Assembly: GCA_037783545.1 (NCBI GenBank)
Contig: JBBELK010000053.1
Location: forward strand, 744,001 to 808,000
Reading direction: 5' to 3'
Source: Henricia sp. BOLD:AAB3569
Lineage: Eukaryota > Echinodermata > Asteroidea > Spinulosida > Echinasteridae
DNA length: 64,000 nucleotides
Shown: one piece after another, positions 45,846-60,200 of the stretch
Layout: each line of letters begins with the position of its first letter
Numbering within the stretch: position 1 is the first letter of the stretch
Program-made: the position numbers and the translations under genes
The notes under the pieces: model-generated
Told to the model about the DNA's origin: nothing
The model's input: only the letters and a program-made list of their open reading frames with translations
Databases searched by the model: none

Positions 45846-46665
45846 TTGAAGTTTGTCTGGACATTCCTTCAGTTCCAAAATAGCGACCACTTCAGACGCA
45901 ATGTTTCCCGAAAGCGGCGTCTGTTTGTGCGAAAAATGTTCCGGCAGAGAGTTTTTGCTAGATTCGACGATAACTCGGTTGGTTTAAACGGGAAATTGCT
46001 GAAATTTGCAGAACACGTTTGGGATATAGAGTTGTTTTAGCAGACAAAATTTGAAGTTTGTTTGGAAATTCCTTCAGTTCCAAAATAGCGACCACTTCAG
46101 ACGCAATGTTTACCGAAAGCGGCGTCTGCTTGTGCGAAAACTGTGCCGGCAAGGAGTTTTTGCTAGATTCGACGATAACTCGGTCGGTTTAAACGGGAAA
46201 TTGCTGAAATTTGCAGAACACGTTTGGGATATAGAGTTGTTTTAGCAGACAAAATTTGAAGTTTGTTTGGAAATTCCTTCAGTTCCAAAATAGCGACCAC
46301 TTCAGACGCAATGTTTCCCGAAAGCGGCGTCTGCTTGTGCAAAAACTGTGCCGGCAAGGAGTTTTTGCTAGATTCGACGATAACTCGGTCGGTTTAAACG
46401 GGAAATTGCTGATATTTGCAGAACACGTTTGCGATATAGAGTTGTTTTAGCAGACAAAATTTGAAGTTTGTCTGGACATTCCTTCAGTTCCAAAATAGCG
46501 ACAACTTCAAACGCAATGTTTACCGAAAGCGGCGTCTGCTTGTGCGAAAACTGTGCCGGCAAGGAGTTTTTGCTAGATTCGACGATAACTCGGTTGGTTT
46601 AAACGGGAAATTGCTGAAATTTGCAGAACACGTTTGGGATATAGAGTTGTTTTAGCAGACAAAAT
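45846..46665 (+). repeat. Four-monomer (820-bp) version of the A-B-C-N unit
   Basis: A B C2 N, one C monomer short of the 1,025-bp unit, followed by A B C3 D E F C1' G' H (46666-48517). The loss of exactly one monomer fits an unequal exchange between neighbouring C1 and C2. Confidence 0.75.
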
Positions 46666-48305
46666 TTGAAGTTTGTCTGGACATTCCTTCAGTTCCAAAA
46701 TAGCGACCACTTCAGACGCAATGTTTCCCGAAAGCGGCGTCTGTTTGTGCGAAAAATGTTCCGGCAGAGAGTTTTTGCTAGATTCGACGATAACTCGGTC
46801 GGTTTAAACGGGAAATTGCTGAAATTTGCAGAACACGTTTGGGATATAGAGTTGTTTTAGCAGACAAAATTTGAAGTTTGTTTGGAAATTCCTTCAGTTC
46901 CAAAATAGCGACCACTTCAGACGCAATGTTTACCGAAAGCGGCGTCTGCTTGTGCGAAAACTGTGCCGGCAAGGAGTTTTTGCTAGATTCGACGATAACT
47001 CGGTCGGTTTAAACGGGAAATTGCTGAAATTTGCAGAACACGTTTGGGATATAGAGTTGTTTTAGCAGACAAAATTTGAAGTTTGTTTGGAAATTCCTTC
47101 AGTTCCAAAATAGCGACCACTTCAGACGCAATGTTTCCCGAAAGCGGCGTCTGCTTGTGCAAAAACTGTGCCGGCAAGGAGTTTTTGCTAGATTCGACGA
47201 TAACTCGGTCGGTTTAAACGGGAAATTGCTGAAATTTGCAGAACACGTTTGCGATATAGAGTTGTTTTAGCAGACAAAATTTGAAGTTTGTCTGGAAATT
47301 TGTTAAGTTCCAAAATAGCGACCACTTCGGACGCAATGTTTCCCGAAAGCGGCGTCTGCTTGTGCAAAAACTGTGCCGGCAAGGAGTTTTTCCTAGATTC
47401 GACGATAACTCGGTTGGTTTAAACGGGAAATTGCTGAAATTTGCAGAACACGTTTGGGATATAGAGTTGTTTTAGCAGACAAAATTTGAAGTTTGTCTGG
47501 ACATTCCTTCAGTTCCAAAATAGCGACCACTTCAAACGCAATGTTTCCCGAAAGCGGCGTCTGCTTGTGCGAAAACTGTGCCCGCAAGGAGTTTTTGCTA
47601 GATTCGACGATAACTCGGTCGGTTTAAACGGGAAATTGCTGAAATTTGCAGAACACGTTTGCGATATAGAGTTGTTTTAGCAGACAAAATTTGAAGTTTG
47701 TCTGAAAATTCGTTAAGTTCCAAAATAGCGACCACTTCAGACGCAATGTTTCCCGAAAGCGGCGTCTGTTTGTGCGAAAACTGTTCCGGCAGAGAGTTTT
47801 TGCTAGATTCGACGATAACTCGGTCGGTTTAAACGGGAAATTGCTGAAATTTGCAGAACACGTTTGGGATATAGAGTTGTTTTAGCAGACAAAATTTGAA
47901 GTTTGTTTGGAAATTCCTTCAGTTCCAAAATAGCGACCACTTCAGACGCAATGTTTCCCGAAAGCGGCGTCTGCTTGTGCAAAAACTGTGCCGGCAAGGA
48001 GTTTTTGCTAGATTCGACGATAACTCGGTTGGTTTAAACGGGAAATTGCTGAAATTCGCAGAACACGTTTGGGATATAGAGTTGTTTTAGCAGACAAAAT
48101 TTGAAGTTTGTCTGGACATTCCTTCAGTTCCAAAATAGCGACCACTTCAAACGCAATGTTTCCCGAAAGCGGCGTCTGCTTGTGCGAAAACTGTGCCCGC
48201 AAGGAGTTTTTGTTAGATTCGACGATAACTCGGTCGGTTTAAACGGGAAATTGCTGAAATTTGCAGAACACGTTTGCGATATAGAGTTGTTTTAGCAGAC
48301 AAAAT

Positions 48306-48517
48306 TTGAAGTTTGTCTGGAAATTCGTTAAGTTCCAAAATAGCGACCACTTCAGACGCAATGTTTCCCGAAAGCGGCGTCTGTTTGTGCGAAAACTGTT
48401 CCGGCAGAGAGTTTTTGCTAGATTCGACGATAACTCGGTCGGTTTAAACAGGGAAATTGCTGAAATCTGCAGAACACGTTTGCGATATAGGCCTAGAGTT
48501 GTTTTAGCAGACAAAAT
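48306..48517 (+). repeat. Type H monomer with a private 6-bp insertion (212 bp)
   Basis: GATATAG is followed by the extra bases GCCTAG before AGTTG at about 48491-48496, giving the only AGGCCT I noticed in the satellite. The other H copies (5408, 20913, 31214, 37595, 57297) are 206 bp. This copy can serve as a landmark in long reads. Confidence 0.85.
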
Positions 48518-51500
48518 TTGAAGTTTGTCTGGACATTCGTTAAGTTCCAAAATAGCGACCACTTCAGACGCAATGTTTCCCGAAAGCGGCGTCTGCTTGT
48601 GCAAAAACTGTGCCGGCAAGGAGTTTTTGCTAGATTCGACGATAACTCGGTTGGTTTAAACGGGAAATTGCTGAAATTCGCAGAACACGTTTGGGATATA
48701 GAGTTGTTTTAGCAGACAAAATTTGAAGTTTGTCTGGACATTCCTTCAGTTCCAAAATGGCGACCACTTCAGACGCAATGTTTCCCGAAAGCGGCGTCTG
48801 TTTGTGCGAAAACTGTTCCGGCAGAGAGTTTTTGCTAGATTCGACGATAACTCGGTCGGTTTAAACGGGAAATTGCTGAAATTTGCAGAACACGTTTGCG
48901 ATATAGAGTTGTTTTAGCAGACAAAATTTGAAGTTTGTCTGGAAATTCGTTAAGTTCCAAAATAACGACCACTTCAGACGCAATGTTTCCCGAAAGCGGC
49001 GTCTGCTTGTGCAAAAACTGTGCCGGCAAGGAGTTTTTGCTAGATTCGACGATAACTCGGTTGGTTTAAACGGGAAATTGCTGAAATTCGCAGAACACGT
49101 TTGCGATATAGAGTTGTTTTAGCAGACAAAATTTGAAGTATGTCTGGACATTCCTTCAGTTCCAAAATGGCGACCACTTCAGACTCAATGTTTACCGAAA
49201 GCGGCGTCTGCTTGTGCGAAAACTGTGCCGGCAAAGAGTTTTTGCTAGATTCGACGATAACTCGGTTGGTTTAAACGGGAAATTGCTGAAATTTGCAGAA
49301 CACGTTTGCGATTATAGAGTTGTTTTAGCAGACAAAATTTGAAGTTTGTCTGGACATTCCTTCAGTTCCAAAATGGCGACCACTTCAGACGCAATGTTTC
49401 CCGAAAGCGGCGTCTGTTTGTGCGAAAACTGTTCCGGCAGTGAGTTTTTGCTAGATTCGACGATAACTCGGTCGGTTTAAACGTGAAATTGCTGAAATTT
49501 GCAGAACACGTTTGCGATATAGAGTTGTTTTAGCAGACAAAATTTGAAGTTTGTCTGGACATTCCTTCAGTTCCAAAATGGCGACCACTTCAGACGCAAT
49601 GTTTCCCGAAAGCGGCGTCTGTTTGTGCGAAAACTGTTCCGGCAGAGAGTTTTTGCTAGATTCGACGATAACTCGGTCGGTTTAAACGGGAAATTGCTGA
49701 AATTTGCAGAACACGTTTGCGATATAGAGTTGTTTTAGCAGACAAAATTTGAAGTTTGTCTGGAAATTCGTTAAGTTCCAAAATAACGACCACTTCAGAC
49801 GCAATGTTTCCCGAAAGCGGCGTCTGCTTGTGCAAAAACTGTGCCGGCAAGGAGTTTTTGCTAGATTCGACGATAACTCGGTTGGTTTAAACGGGAAATT
49901 GCTGAAATTCGCAGAACACGTTTGCGATATAGAGTTGTTTTAGCAGACAAAATTTGAAGTTTGTCTGGATATTCCTTCAGTTCCAAAATAGCGACAACTT
50001 CAAACGCAATGTTTACCGAAAGCGGCGTCTGCTTGTGCGAAAACTGTGCCGGCAAGGAGTTTTTGCTAGATTCGACGATAACTCGGTCGGTTTAAACGGG
50101 AAATTGCTGAAATTTGCAGAACACGTTTGCGATATAGAGTTGTTTTAGCAGACAAAATTTGAAGTTTGTCTGGACATTCCTTCAGTTCCAAAATGGCGAC
50201 CACTTCAGACGCAATGTTTCCCGAAAGCGGCGTCTGCTTGTGCAAAAACTGTGCCGGCAAGGAGTTTTTGCTAGATTCGACGATAACTCGGTTGGTTTAA
50301 ACGGGAAATTGCTGAAATTCGCGGAACACGTTTGGGATATAGAGTTGTTTTAGCAGACAAAATTTGAAGTTTGTCTGGAAATTCGTTAAGTTCCAAAATA
50401 GCGACCACTTCAGACGCAATGTTTCCCGAAAGCGGCGTCTGCTTGTCCGAAAAATTGCTGAAATTTGCAGAACACGTTTGGGATATAGAGTTGTTTTAGC
50501 AGACAAAATTTGAAGTTTGTCTGGAAATTCCTTCAGTTCCAAAATAGGGACCACTTCAGACGCAATGTTTACCGAAAGCGGCGTCTGCTTGTGCGAAAAC
50601 TGTGCCGGCAAAGAGTTTTTGCTAGATTCGACGATAACTCGGTCGGTTTAAACGGGAAATTGCTGAAATTTGCAGAACACGTTTGCGATATAGAGTTGTT
50701 TTAGCAGACAAAATTTGAAGTTTGTCTGGAAATTCGTTAAGTTCCAAAATAGCGACCACTTCAGACGCAATGTTTCCCGAAAGCGGCGTCTGCTTGTGCA
50801 AAAACTGTGCCGGCAAGGAGTTTTTGCTAGATTCGACGATAACTCGGTCGGTTTAAACGGGAAATTGCTGAAATTTGCAGAACACGTTTGCGATATAGAG
50901 TTGTTTTAGCAGACAAAATTTGAAGTTTGTCTGGAAATTCGTTAAGTTCCAAAATAGCGACCACTTCAGACGCAATGTTTCCCGAAAGCGGCGTCTGCTT
51001 GTGCAAAAACTGTGCCGGCAAGGAGTTTTTGCTAGATTCGACGATAACTCGGTTGGTTTAAACGGGAAATTGCTGAAATTCGCGGAACACGTTTGGGATA
51101 TAGAGTTGTTTTAGCAGACAAAATTTGAAGTTTGTCTGGAAATTCGTTAAGTTCCAAAATAGCGACCACTTCAGACGCAATGTTTCCCGAAAGCGGCGTC
51201 TGCTTGTCCGAAAAATTGCTGAAATTTGCAGAACACGTTTGGGATATAGAGTTGTTTTAGCAGACAAAATTTGAAGTTTGTCTGGAAATTCCTTCAGTTC
51301 CAAAATAGGGACCACTTCAGACGCAATGTTTACCGAAAGCGGCGTCTGCTTGTGCGAAAACTGTGCCGGCAAAGAGTTTTTGCTAGATTCGACGATAACT
51401 CGGTCGGTTTAAACGGGAAATTGCTGAAATTTGCAGAACACGTTTGCGATATAGAGTTGTTTTAGCAGACAAAATTTGAAGTTTGTCTGGAAATTCGTTA

Positions 51501-51681
51501 AGTTCCAAAATAGCGACCACTTCAGACGCAATGTTTCCCGAAAGCGGCGTCTGCTTGTGCAAAAACTCTGCCGGCAAAGAGTTTTTGCTAGATTCGACGA
51601 TAACTCGGTCGGTTTAAACGGGAAATTGCTGAAATTTGCAGAACACGTTTGCGATTATAGAGTTGTTTTAGCAGACAAAAT

Positions 51682-53196
51682 TTGAAGTTTGTCTGGACAT
51701 TCCTTCAGTTCCAAAATGGCGACCACTTCAGACGCAATGTTTCCCGAAAGCGGCGTCTGTTTGTGCGAAAACTGTTCCGGCAGTGAGTTTTTGCTAGATT
51801 CGACGATAACTCGGTCGGTTTAAACGTGAAATTGCTGAAATTTGCAGAACACGTTTGCGATATAGAGTTGTTTTAGCAGACAAAATTTGAAGTTTGTCTG
51901 GAAATTCGTTAAGTTCCAAAATAGCGACCACTTCAGACGCAATGTTTCCCGAAAGCGGCGTCTGTTTGTGTGAAAACTGTTCCGGCAGAGAGTTTTTGCT
52001 AGATTCGACGATAACTCGGTCGGTTTAAACGGGAAATTGCTGAAATTTGCAGAACACGTTTGCGATATAGAGTTGTTTTAGCAGACAAAATTTGAAGTTT
52101 GTCTGGAAATTCGTTAAGTTGTGCCGGCAGGGAGTTTTTGCTAGCTTCGACGATAACTCGGTCGGTTTAAACGGGAAATTGCTGAAATTTGCAGAACACG
52201 TTTGGGATATAGAGTTGTTTTAGCAGACAAAATTTGAAGTTTGTCTGGACATTCCTTCAGTTCCAAAATGGCGACCACTTCAGACGCAATGTTTCCCGAA
52301 AGCGGCGTCTGTTTGTGCGAAAACTGTTCCGGCAGTGAGTTTTTGCTAGATTCGACGATAACTCGGTCGGTTTAAACGGGAAATTGCTGAAATTTGCAGA
52401 ACACGTTTGCGATTATAGAGTTGTTTTAGCAGACAAAATTTGAAGTTTGTCTGGACATTCCTTCAGTTCCAAAATGGCGACCACTTCAGACGCAATGTTT
52501 CCCGAAAGCGGCGTCTGTTTGTGCGAAAACTGTTCCGGCAGTGAGTTTTTGCTAGATTCGACGATAACTCGGTCGGTTTAAACGTGAAATTGCTGAAATT
52601 TGCAGAACACGTTTGCGATATAGAGTTGTTTTAGCAGACAAAATTTGAAGTTTGTCTGGAAATTCGTTAAGTTCCAAAATAGCGACCACTTCAGACGCAA
52701 TGTTTCCCGAAAGCGGCGTCTGTTTGTGTGAAAACTGTTCCGGCAGAGAGTTTTTGCTAGATTCGACGATAACTCGGTCGGTTTAAACGGGAAATTGCTG
52801 AAATTTGCAGAACACGTTTGCGATATAGAGTTGTTTTAGCAGACAAAATTTGAAGTTTGTCTGGAAATTCGTTAAGTTGTGCCGGCAGGGAGTTTTTGCT
52901 AGCTTCGACGATAACTCGGTCGGTTTAAACGGGAAATTGCTGAAATTTGCAGAACACGTTTGGGATATAGAGTTGTTTTAGCAGACAAAATTTGAAGTTT
53001 GTCTGGACATTCCTTCAGTTCCAAAATGGCGACCACTTCAGACGCAATGTTTCCCGAAAGCGGCGTCTGTTTGTGCGAAAACTGTTCCGGCAGTGAGTTT
53101 TTGCTAGATTCGACGATAACTCGGTCGGTTTAAACGGAAAATTGCTGAAATTTGCAGAACACGTTTGCGATATAGAGTTGTTTTAGCAGACAAAAT
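51682..53196 (+). repeat. Tandem duplication of the M O P Q block, 758-bp period
   Basis: The diagnostic TGTTTGTGTG of the O monomer occurs at 51963 and again at 52721, 758 bp apart. Two P monomers lie at 52092 and 52850. The first Q has the L-type GCGATTATAG ending (206 bp), so the crossover joined a Q to an L-type end. Elsewhere the block is single. Confidence 0.8.
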
Positions 53197-53401
53197 TTGA
53201 AGTTTGTCTGGAAATTCGTTAAGTTCCAAAATAGCGACCACTTCAGACGCAATGTTTCCCGAAAGCGGCGTCTGTTTGTGCGAAAACTGTTCCGGCAGTG
53301 AGTTTTTGCTAGATTCGACGATAACTCGGTCGGTTTAAACGGAAAATTGCTGAAATTTGCAGAACACGTTTGCGATATAGAGTTGTTTTAGCAGACAAAA
53401 T

Positions 53402-56400
53402 TTGAAGTTTGTCTGGAAATTCGTTAAGTTCCAAAATAGCGACCACTTCAGACGCAATGTTTCCCGAAAGCGGCGTCTGCTTGTGCAAAAACTGTGCCGG
53501 CAAGGAGTTTTTGCTAGATTCGACGATAACTCGGTTGGTTTAAACGGGAAATTGCTGAAATTCGCAGAACACGTTTGGGATATAGAGTTGTTTTAGCAGA
53601 CAAAATTTGAAGTTTGTCTGGACATTCCTTCAGTTCCAAAATAGCGACCACTTCAAACGCAATGTTTCCCGAAAGCGGCGTCTGCTTGTGCGAAAACTGT
53701 GCCCGCAAGGAGTTTTTGCTAGATTCGACGATAACTCGGTCGGTTTAAACGGGAAATTGCTGAAATTTGCAGAACACGTTTGCGATATAGAGTTGTTTTA
53801 GCAGACAAAATTTGAAGTTTGTCTGGACATTCCTTCAGTTCCAAAATAGCGACAACTTCAAACGCAATGTTTACCGAAAGCGGCGTCTGCTTGTGCGAAA
53901 ACTGTGCCGGCAAGGAGTTTTTGCTAGATTCGACGATAACTCGGTCGGTTTAAACGGGAAATTGCTGAAATTTGCAGAACACGTTTGGGATATAGAGTTG
54001 TTTTAGCAGACACAATTTGAAGTTTGTTTGGAAATTCCTTCAGTTCCAAAATAGCGACCACTTCAGACGCAATGTTTCCCGAAAGCGGCGTCTGTTTGTG
54101 CGAAAAATGTTCCGGCAGAGAGTTTTTGCTAGATTCGACGATAACTCGGTCGGTTTAAACGGGAAATTGCTGAAATTTGCAGAACACGTTTGGGATATAG
54201 AGTTGTTTTAGCAGACAAATTTTGAAGTTTGTCTGGACATTCCTTTAGTTCCAAAATGGCGACCACTTCGGACGCAATGTTTCCCGAAAGCGGCGTCTGT
54301 TTGTGCGAAAACTGTTCCGGCAGTGAGTTTTTGCTAGATTCGACGATAACTCGGTCGGTTTAAACGGGAAATTGCTGATATTTGCAGAACACGTTTGCGA
54401 TATAGAGTTGTTTTAGCAGACAAAATTTGAAGTTTGTCTGGACATTCCTTCAGTTCCAAAATAGCGACAACTTCAAACGCAATGTTTACCGAAAGCGGCG
54501 TCTGCTTGTGCGAAAACTGTGCCGGCAAGGAGTTTTTGCTAGATTCGACGATAACTCGGTTGGTTTAAACGGGAAATTGCTGAAATTTGCAGAACACGTT
54601 TGGGATATAGAGTTGTTTTAGCAGACAAAATTTGAAGTTTGTCTGGACATTCCTTCAGTTCCAAAATAGCGACCACTTCAGACGCAATGTTTCCCGAAAG
54701 CGGCGTCTGTTTGTGCGAAAAATGTTCCGGCAGAGAGTTTTTGCTAGATTCGACGATAACTCGGTCGGTTTAAACGGGAAATTGCTGAAATTTGCAGAAC
54801 ACGTTTGGGATATAGAGTTGTTTTAGCAGACAAAATTTGAAGTTTGTTTGGAAATTCCTTCAGTTCCAAAATAGCGACCACTTCAGACGCAATGTTTACC
54901 GAAAGCGGCGTCTGCTTGTGCGAAAACTGTGCCGGCAAGGAGTTTTTGCTAGATTCGACGATAACTCGGTCGGTTTAAACGGGAAATTGCTGAAATTTGC
55001 AGAACACGTTTGGGATATAGAGTTGTTTTAGCAGACAAAATTTGAAGTTTGTTTGGAAATTCCTTCAGTTCCAAAATAGCGACCACTTCAGACGCAATGT
55101 TTCCCGAAAGCGGCGTCTGCTTGTGCAAAAACTGTGCCGGCAAGGAGTTTTTGCTAGATTCGACGATAACTCGGTCGGTTTAAACGGGAAATTGCTGAAA
55201 TTTGCAGAACACGTTTGGGATATAGAGTTGTTTTAGCAGACAAAATTTGAAGTTTGTTTGGAAATTCCTTCAGTTCCAAAATAGCGACCACTTCAGACGC
55301 AATGTTTCCCGAAAGCGGCGTCTGCTTGTGCAAAAACTGTGCCGGCAAGGAGTTTTTGCTAGATTCGACGATAACTCGGTCGGTTTAAACGGGAAATTGC
55401 TGATATTTGCAGAACACGTTTGCGATATAGAGTTGTTTTAGCAGACAAAATTTGAAGTTTGTCTGGACATTCCTTCAGTTCCAAAATAGCGACAACTTCA
55501 AACGCAATGTTTACCGAAAGCGGCGTCTGCTTGTGCGAAAACTGTGCCGGCAAGGAGTTTTTGCTAGATTCGACGATAACTCGGTTGGTTTAAACGGGAA
55601 ATTGCTGAAATTTGCAGAACACGTTTGGGATATAGAGTTGTTTTAGCAGACAAAATTTGAAGTTTGTCTGGACATTCCTTCAGTTCCAAAATAGCGACCA
55701 CTTCAGACGCAATGTTTCCCGAAAGCGGCGTCTGTTTGTGCGAAAAATGTTCCGGCAGAGAGTTTTTGCTAGATTCGACGATAACTCGGTCGGTTTAAAC
55801 GGGAAATTGCTGAAATTTGCAGAACACGTTTGGGATATAGAGTTGTTTTAGCAGACAAAATTTGAAGTTTGTTTGGAAATTCCTTCAGTTCCAAAATAGC
55901 GACCACTTCAGACGCAATGTTTACCGAAAGCGGCGTCTGCTTGTGCGAAAACTGTGCCGGCAAGGAGTTTTTGCTAGATTCGACGATAACTCGGTCGGTT
56001 TAAACGGGAAATTGCTGAAATTTGCAGAACACGTTTGGGATATAGAGTTGTTTTAGCAGACACAATTTGAAGTTTGTTTGGAAATTCCTTCAGTTCCAAA
56101 ATAGCGACCACTTCAGACGCAATGTTTCCCGAAAGCGGCGTCTGCTTGTGCAAAAACTGTGCCGGCAAGGAGTTTTTGCTAGATTCGACGATAACTCGGT
56201 CGGTTTAAACGGGAAATTGCTGAAATTTGCAGAACACGTTTGCGATATAGAGTTGTTTTAGCAGACAAAATTTGAAGTTTGTCTGGAAATTTGTTAAGTT
56301 CCAAAATAGCGACCACTTCGGACGCAATGTTTCCCGAAAGCGGCGTCTGCTTGTGCAAAAACTGTGCCGGCAAGGAGTTTTTCCTAGATTCGACGATAAC

Positions 56401-57296
56401 TCGGTTGGTTTAAACGGGAAATTGCTGAAATTTGCAGAACACGTTTGGGATATAGAGTTGTTTTAGCAGACAAAATTTGAAGTTTGTCTGGACATTCCTT
56501 CAGTTCCAAAATAGCGACCACTTCAAACGCAATGTTTCCCGAAAGCGGCGTCTGCTTGTGCGAAAACTGTGCCCGCAAGGAGTTTTTGCTAGATTCGACG
56601 ATAACTCGGTCGGTTTAAACGGGAAATTGCTGAAATTTGCAGAACACGTTTGCGATATAGAGTTGTTTTAGCAGACAAAATTTGAAGTTTGTCTGAAAAT
56701 TCGTTAAGTTCCAAAATAGCGACCACTTCAGACGCAATGTTTCCCGAAAGCGGCGTCTGTTTGTGCGAAAACTGTTCCGGCAGAGAGTTTTTGCTAGATT
56801 CGACGATAACTCGGTCGGTTTAAACGGGAAATTGCTGAAATTTGCAGAACACGTTTGGGATATAGAGTTGTTTTAGCAGACAAAATTTGAAGTTTGTTTG
56901 GAAATTCCTTCAGTTCCAAAATAGCGACCACTTCAGACGCAATGTTTCCCGAAAGCGGCGTCTGCTTGTGCAAAAACTGTGCCGGCAAGGAGTTTTTGCT
57001 AGATTCGACGATAACTCGGTTGGTTTAAACGGGAAATTGCTGAAATTCGCAGAACACGTTTGGGATATAGAGTTGTTTTAGCAGACAAAATTTGAAGTTT
57101 GTCTGGACATTCCTTCAGTTCCAAAATAGCGACCACTTCAAACGCAATGTTTCCCGAAAGCGGCGTCTGCTTGTGCGAAAACTGTGCCCGCAAGGAGTTT
57201 TTGTTAGATTCGACGATAACTCGGTCGGTTTAAACGGGAAATTGCTGAAATTTGCAGAACACGTTTGCGATATAGAGTTGTTTTAGCAGACAAAAT
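53402..57296 (+). repeat. Satellite run S E N A' T N, A B C1 C2 N, A B C3 D E F C1' G'
   Basis: This part repeats the 1,025-bp units (54632-55656) and then the A B C3 D E F C1' G' block also seen at 46666-48305. It ends at the H monomer at 57297. TTTAGCAGACACAA near 54010 and 56050 is a point variant shared by two monomers about 2 kb apart. Confidence 0.75.
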
Positions 57297-60200
57297 TTGA
57301 AGTTTGTCTGGAAATTCGTTAAGTTCCAAAATAGCGACCACTTCAGACGCAATGTTTCCCGAAAGCGGCGTCTGTTTGTGCGAAAACTGTTCCGGCAGAG
57401 AGTTTTTGCTAGATTCGACGATAACTCGGTCGGTTTAAACAGGGAAATTGCTGAAATCTGCAGAACACGTTTGCGATATAGAGTTGTTTTAGCAGACAAA
57501 ATTTGAAGTTTGTCTGGACATTCGTTAAGTTCCAAAATAGCGACCACTTCAGACGCAATGTTTCCCGAAAGCGGCGTCTGCTTGTGCAAAAACTGTGCCG
57601 GCAAGGAGTTTTTGCTAGATTCGACGATAACTCGGTTGGTTTAAACGGGAAATTGCTGAAATTCGCAGAACACGTTTGGGATATAGAGTTGTTTTAGCAG
57701 ACAAAATTTGAAGTTTGTCTGGACATTCCTTCAGTTCCAAAATGGCGACCACTTCAGACGCAATGTTTCCCGAAAGCGGCGTCTGTTTGTGCGAAAACTG
57801 TTCCGGCAGAGAGTTTTTGCTAGATTCGACGATAACTCGGTCGGTTTAAACGGGAAATTGCTGAAATTTGCAGAACACGTTTGCGATATAGAGTTGTTTT
57901 AGCAGACAAAATTTGAAGTTTGTCTGGAAATTCGTTAAGTTCCAAAATAACGACCACTTCAGACGCAATGTTTCCCGAAAGCGGCGTCTGCTTGTGCAAA
58001 AACTGTGCCGGCAAGGAGTTTTTGCTAGATTCGACGATAACTCGGTTGGTTTAAACGGGAAATTGCTGAAATTCGCAGAACACGTTTGCGATATAGAGTT
58101 GTTTTAGCAGACAAAATTTGAAGTATGTCTGGACATTCCTTCAGTTCCAAAATGGCGACCACTTCAGACTCAATGTTTACCGAAAGCGGCGTCTGCTTGT
58201 GCGAAAACTGTGCCGGCAAAGAGTTTTTGCTAGATTCGACGATAACTCGGTTGGTTTAAACGGGAAATTGCTGAAATTTGCAGAACACGTTTGCGATTAT
58301 AGAGTTGTTTTAGCAGACAAAATTTGAAGTTTGTCTGGACATTCCTTCAGTTCCAAAATGGCGACCACTTCAGACGCAATGTTTCCCGAAAGCGGCGTCT
58401 GCTTGTGCAAAAACTGTGCCGGCAAGGAGTTTTTGCTAGATTCGACGATAACTCGGTTGGTTTAAACGGGAAATTGCTGAAATTCGCAGAACACGTTTGC
58501 GATATAGAGTTGTTTTAGCAGACAAAATTTGAAGTTTGTCTGGACATTCCTTCAGTTCCAAAATAGCGACAACTTCAAACGCAATGTTTACCGAAAGCGG
58601 CGTCTGCTTGTGCAAAAACTGTGCCGGCAAGGAGTTTTTGCTAGATTCGACGATAACTCGGTTGGTTTAAACGGGAAATTGCTGAAATTCGCAGAACACG
58701 TTTGCGATATAGAGTTGTTTTAGCAGACAAAATTTGAAGTATGTCTGGACATTCCTTCAGTTCCAAAATGGCGACCACTTCAGACTCAATGTTTACCGAA
58801 AGCGGCGTCTGCTTGTGCGAAAACTGTGCCGGCAAAGAGTTTTTGCTAGATTCGACGATAACTCGGTTGGTTTAAACGGGAAATTGCTGAAATTTGCAGA
58901 ACACGTTTGCGATTATAGAGTTGTTTTAGCAGACAAAATTTGAAGTTTGTCTGGACATTCCTTCAGTTCCAAAATGGCGACCACTTCAGACGCAATGTTT
59001 CCCGAAAGCGGCGTCTGTTTGTGCGAAAACTGTTCCGGCAGTGAGTTTTTGCTAGATTCGACGATAACTCGGTCGGTTTAAACGTGAAATTGCTGAAATT
59101 TGCAGAACACGTTTGCGATATAGAGTTGTTTTAGCAGACAAAATTTGAAGTTTGTCTGGACATTCCTTCAGTTCCAAAATGGCGACCACTTCAGACGCAA
59201 TGTTTCCCGAAAGCGGCGTCTGTTTGTGCGAAAACTGTTCCGGCAGAGAGTTTTTGCTAGATTCGACGATAACTCGGTCGGTTTAAACGGGAAATTGCTG
59301 AAATTTGCAGAACACGTTTGCGATATAGAGTTGTTTTAGCAGACAAAATTTGAAGTTTGTCTGGAAATTCGTTAAGTTCCAAAATAACGACCACTTCAGA
59401 CGCAATGTTTCCCGAAAGCGGCGTCTGCTTGTGCAAAAACTGTGCCGGCAAGGAGTTTTTGCTAGATTCGACGATAACTCGGTTGGTTTAAACGGGAAAT
59501 TGCTGAAATTCGCAGAACACGTTTGCGATATAGAGTTGTTTTAGCAGACAAAATTTGAAGTTTGTCTGGACATTCCTTCAGTTCCAAAATAGCGACCACT
59601 TCAAACGCAATGTTTCCCGAAAGCGGCGTCTGCTTGTGCGAAAACTGTGCCCGCAAGGAGTTTTTGCTAGATTCGACGATAACTCGGTCGGTTTAAACGG
59701 GAAATTGCTGAAATTTGCAGAACACGTTTGCGATATAGAGTTGTTTTAGCAGACAAAATTTGAAGTTTGTCTGGAAATTCGTTAAGTTCCAAAATAGCGA
59801 CCACTTCAGACGCAATGTTTCCCGAAAGCGGCGTCTGTTTGTGCGAAAACTGTTCCGGCAGAGAGTTTTTGCTAGATTCGACGATAACTCGGTCGGTTTA
59901 AACGGGAAATTGCTGAAATTTGCAGAACACGTTTGCGATATAGAGTTGTTTTAGCAGACAAAATTTGAAGTTTGTCTGGAAATTCATTAAGTTCCAAAAT
60001 AGCGACCACTTCAGACGCAATGTTTCCCGAAAGCGGCGTCTGCTTGTCCGAAAAATTGCTGAAATTTGCAGAACACGTTTGCGATATAGAGTTGTTTTAG
60101 CAGACAAAATTTGAAGTTTGTCTGGAAATTCGTTAAGTTCCAAAATAGCGACCACTTCAGACGCAATGTTTCCCGAAAGCGGCGTCTGTTTGTGCGAAAA

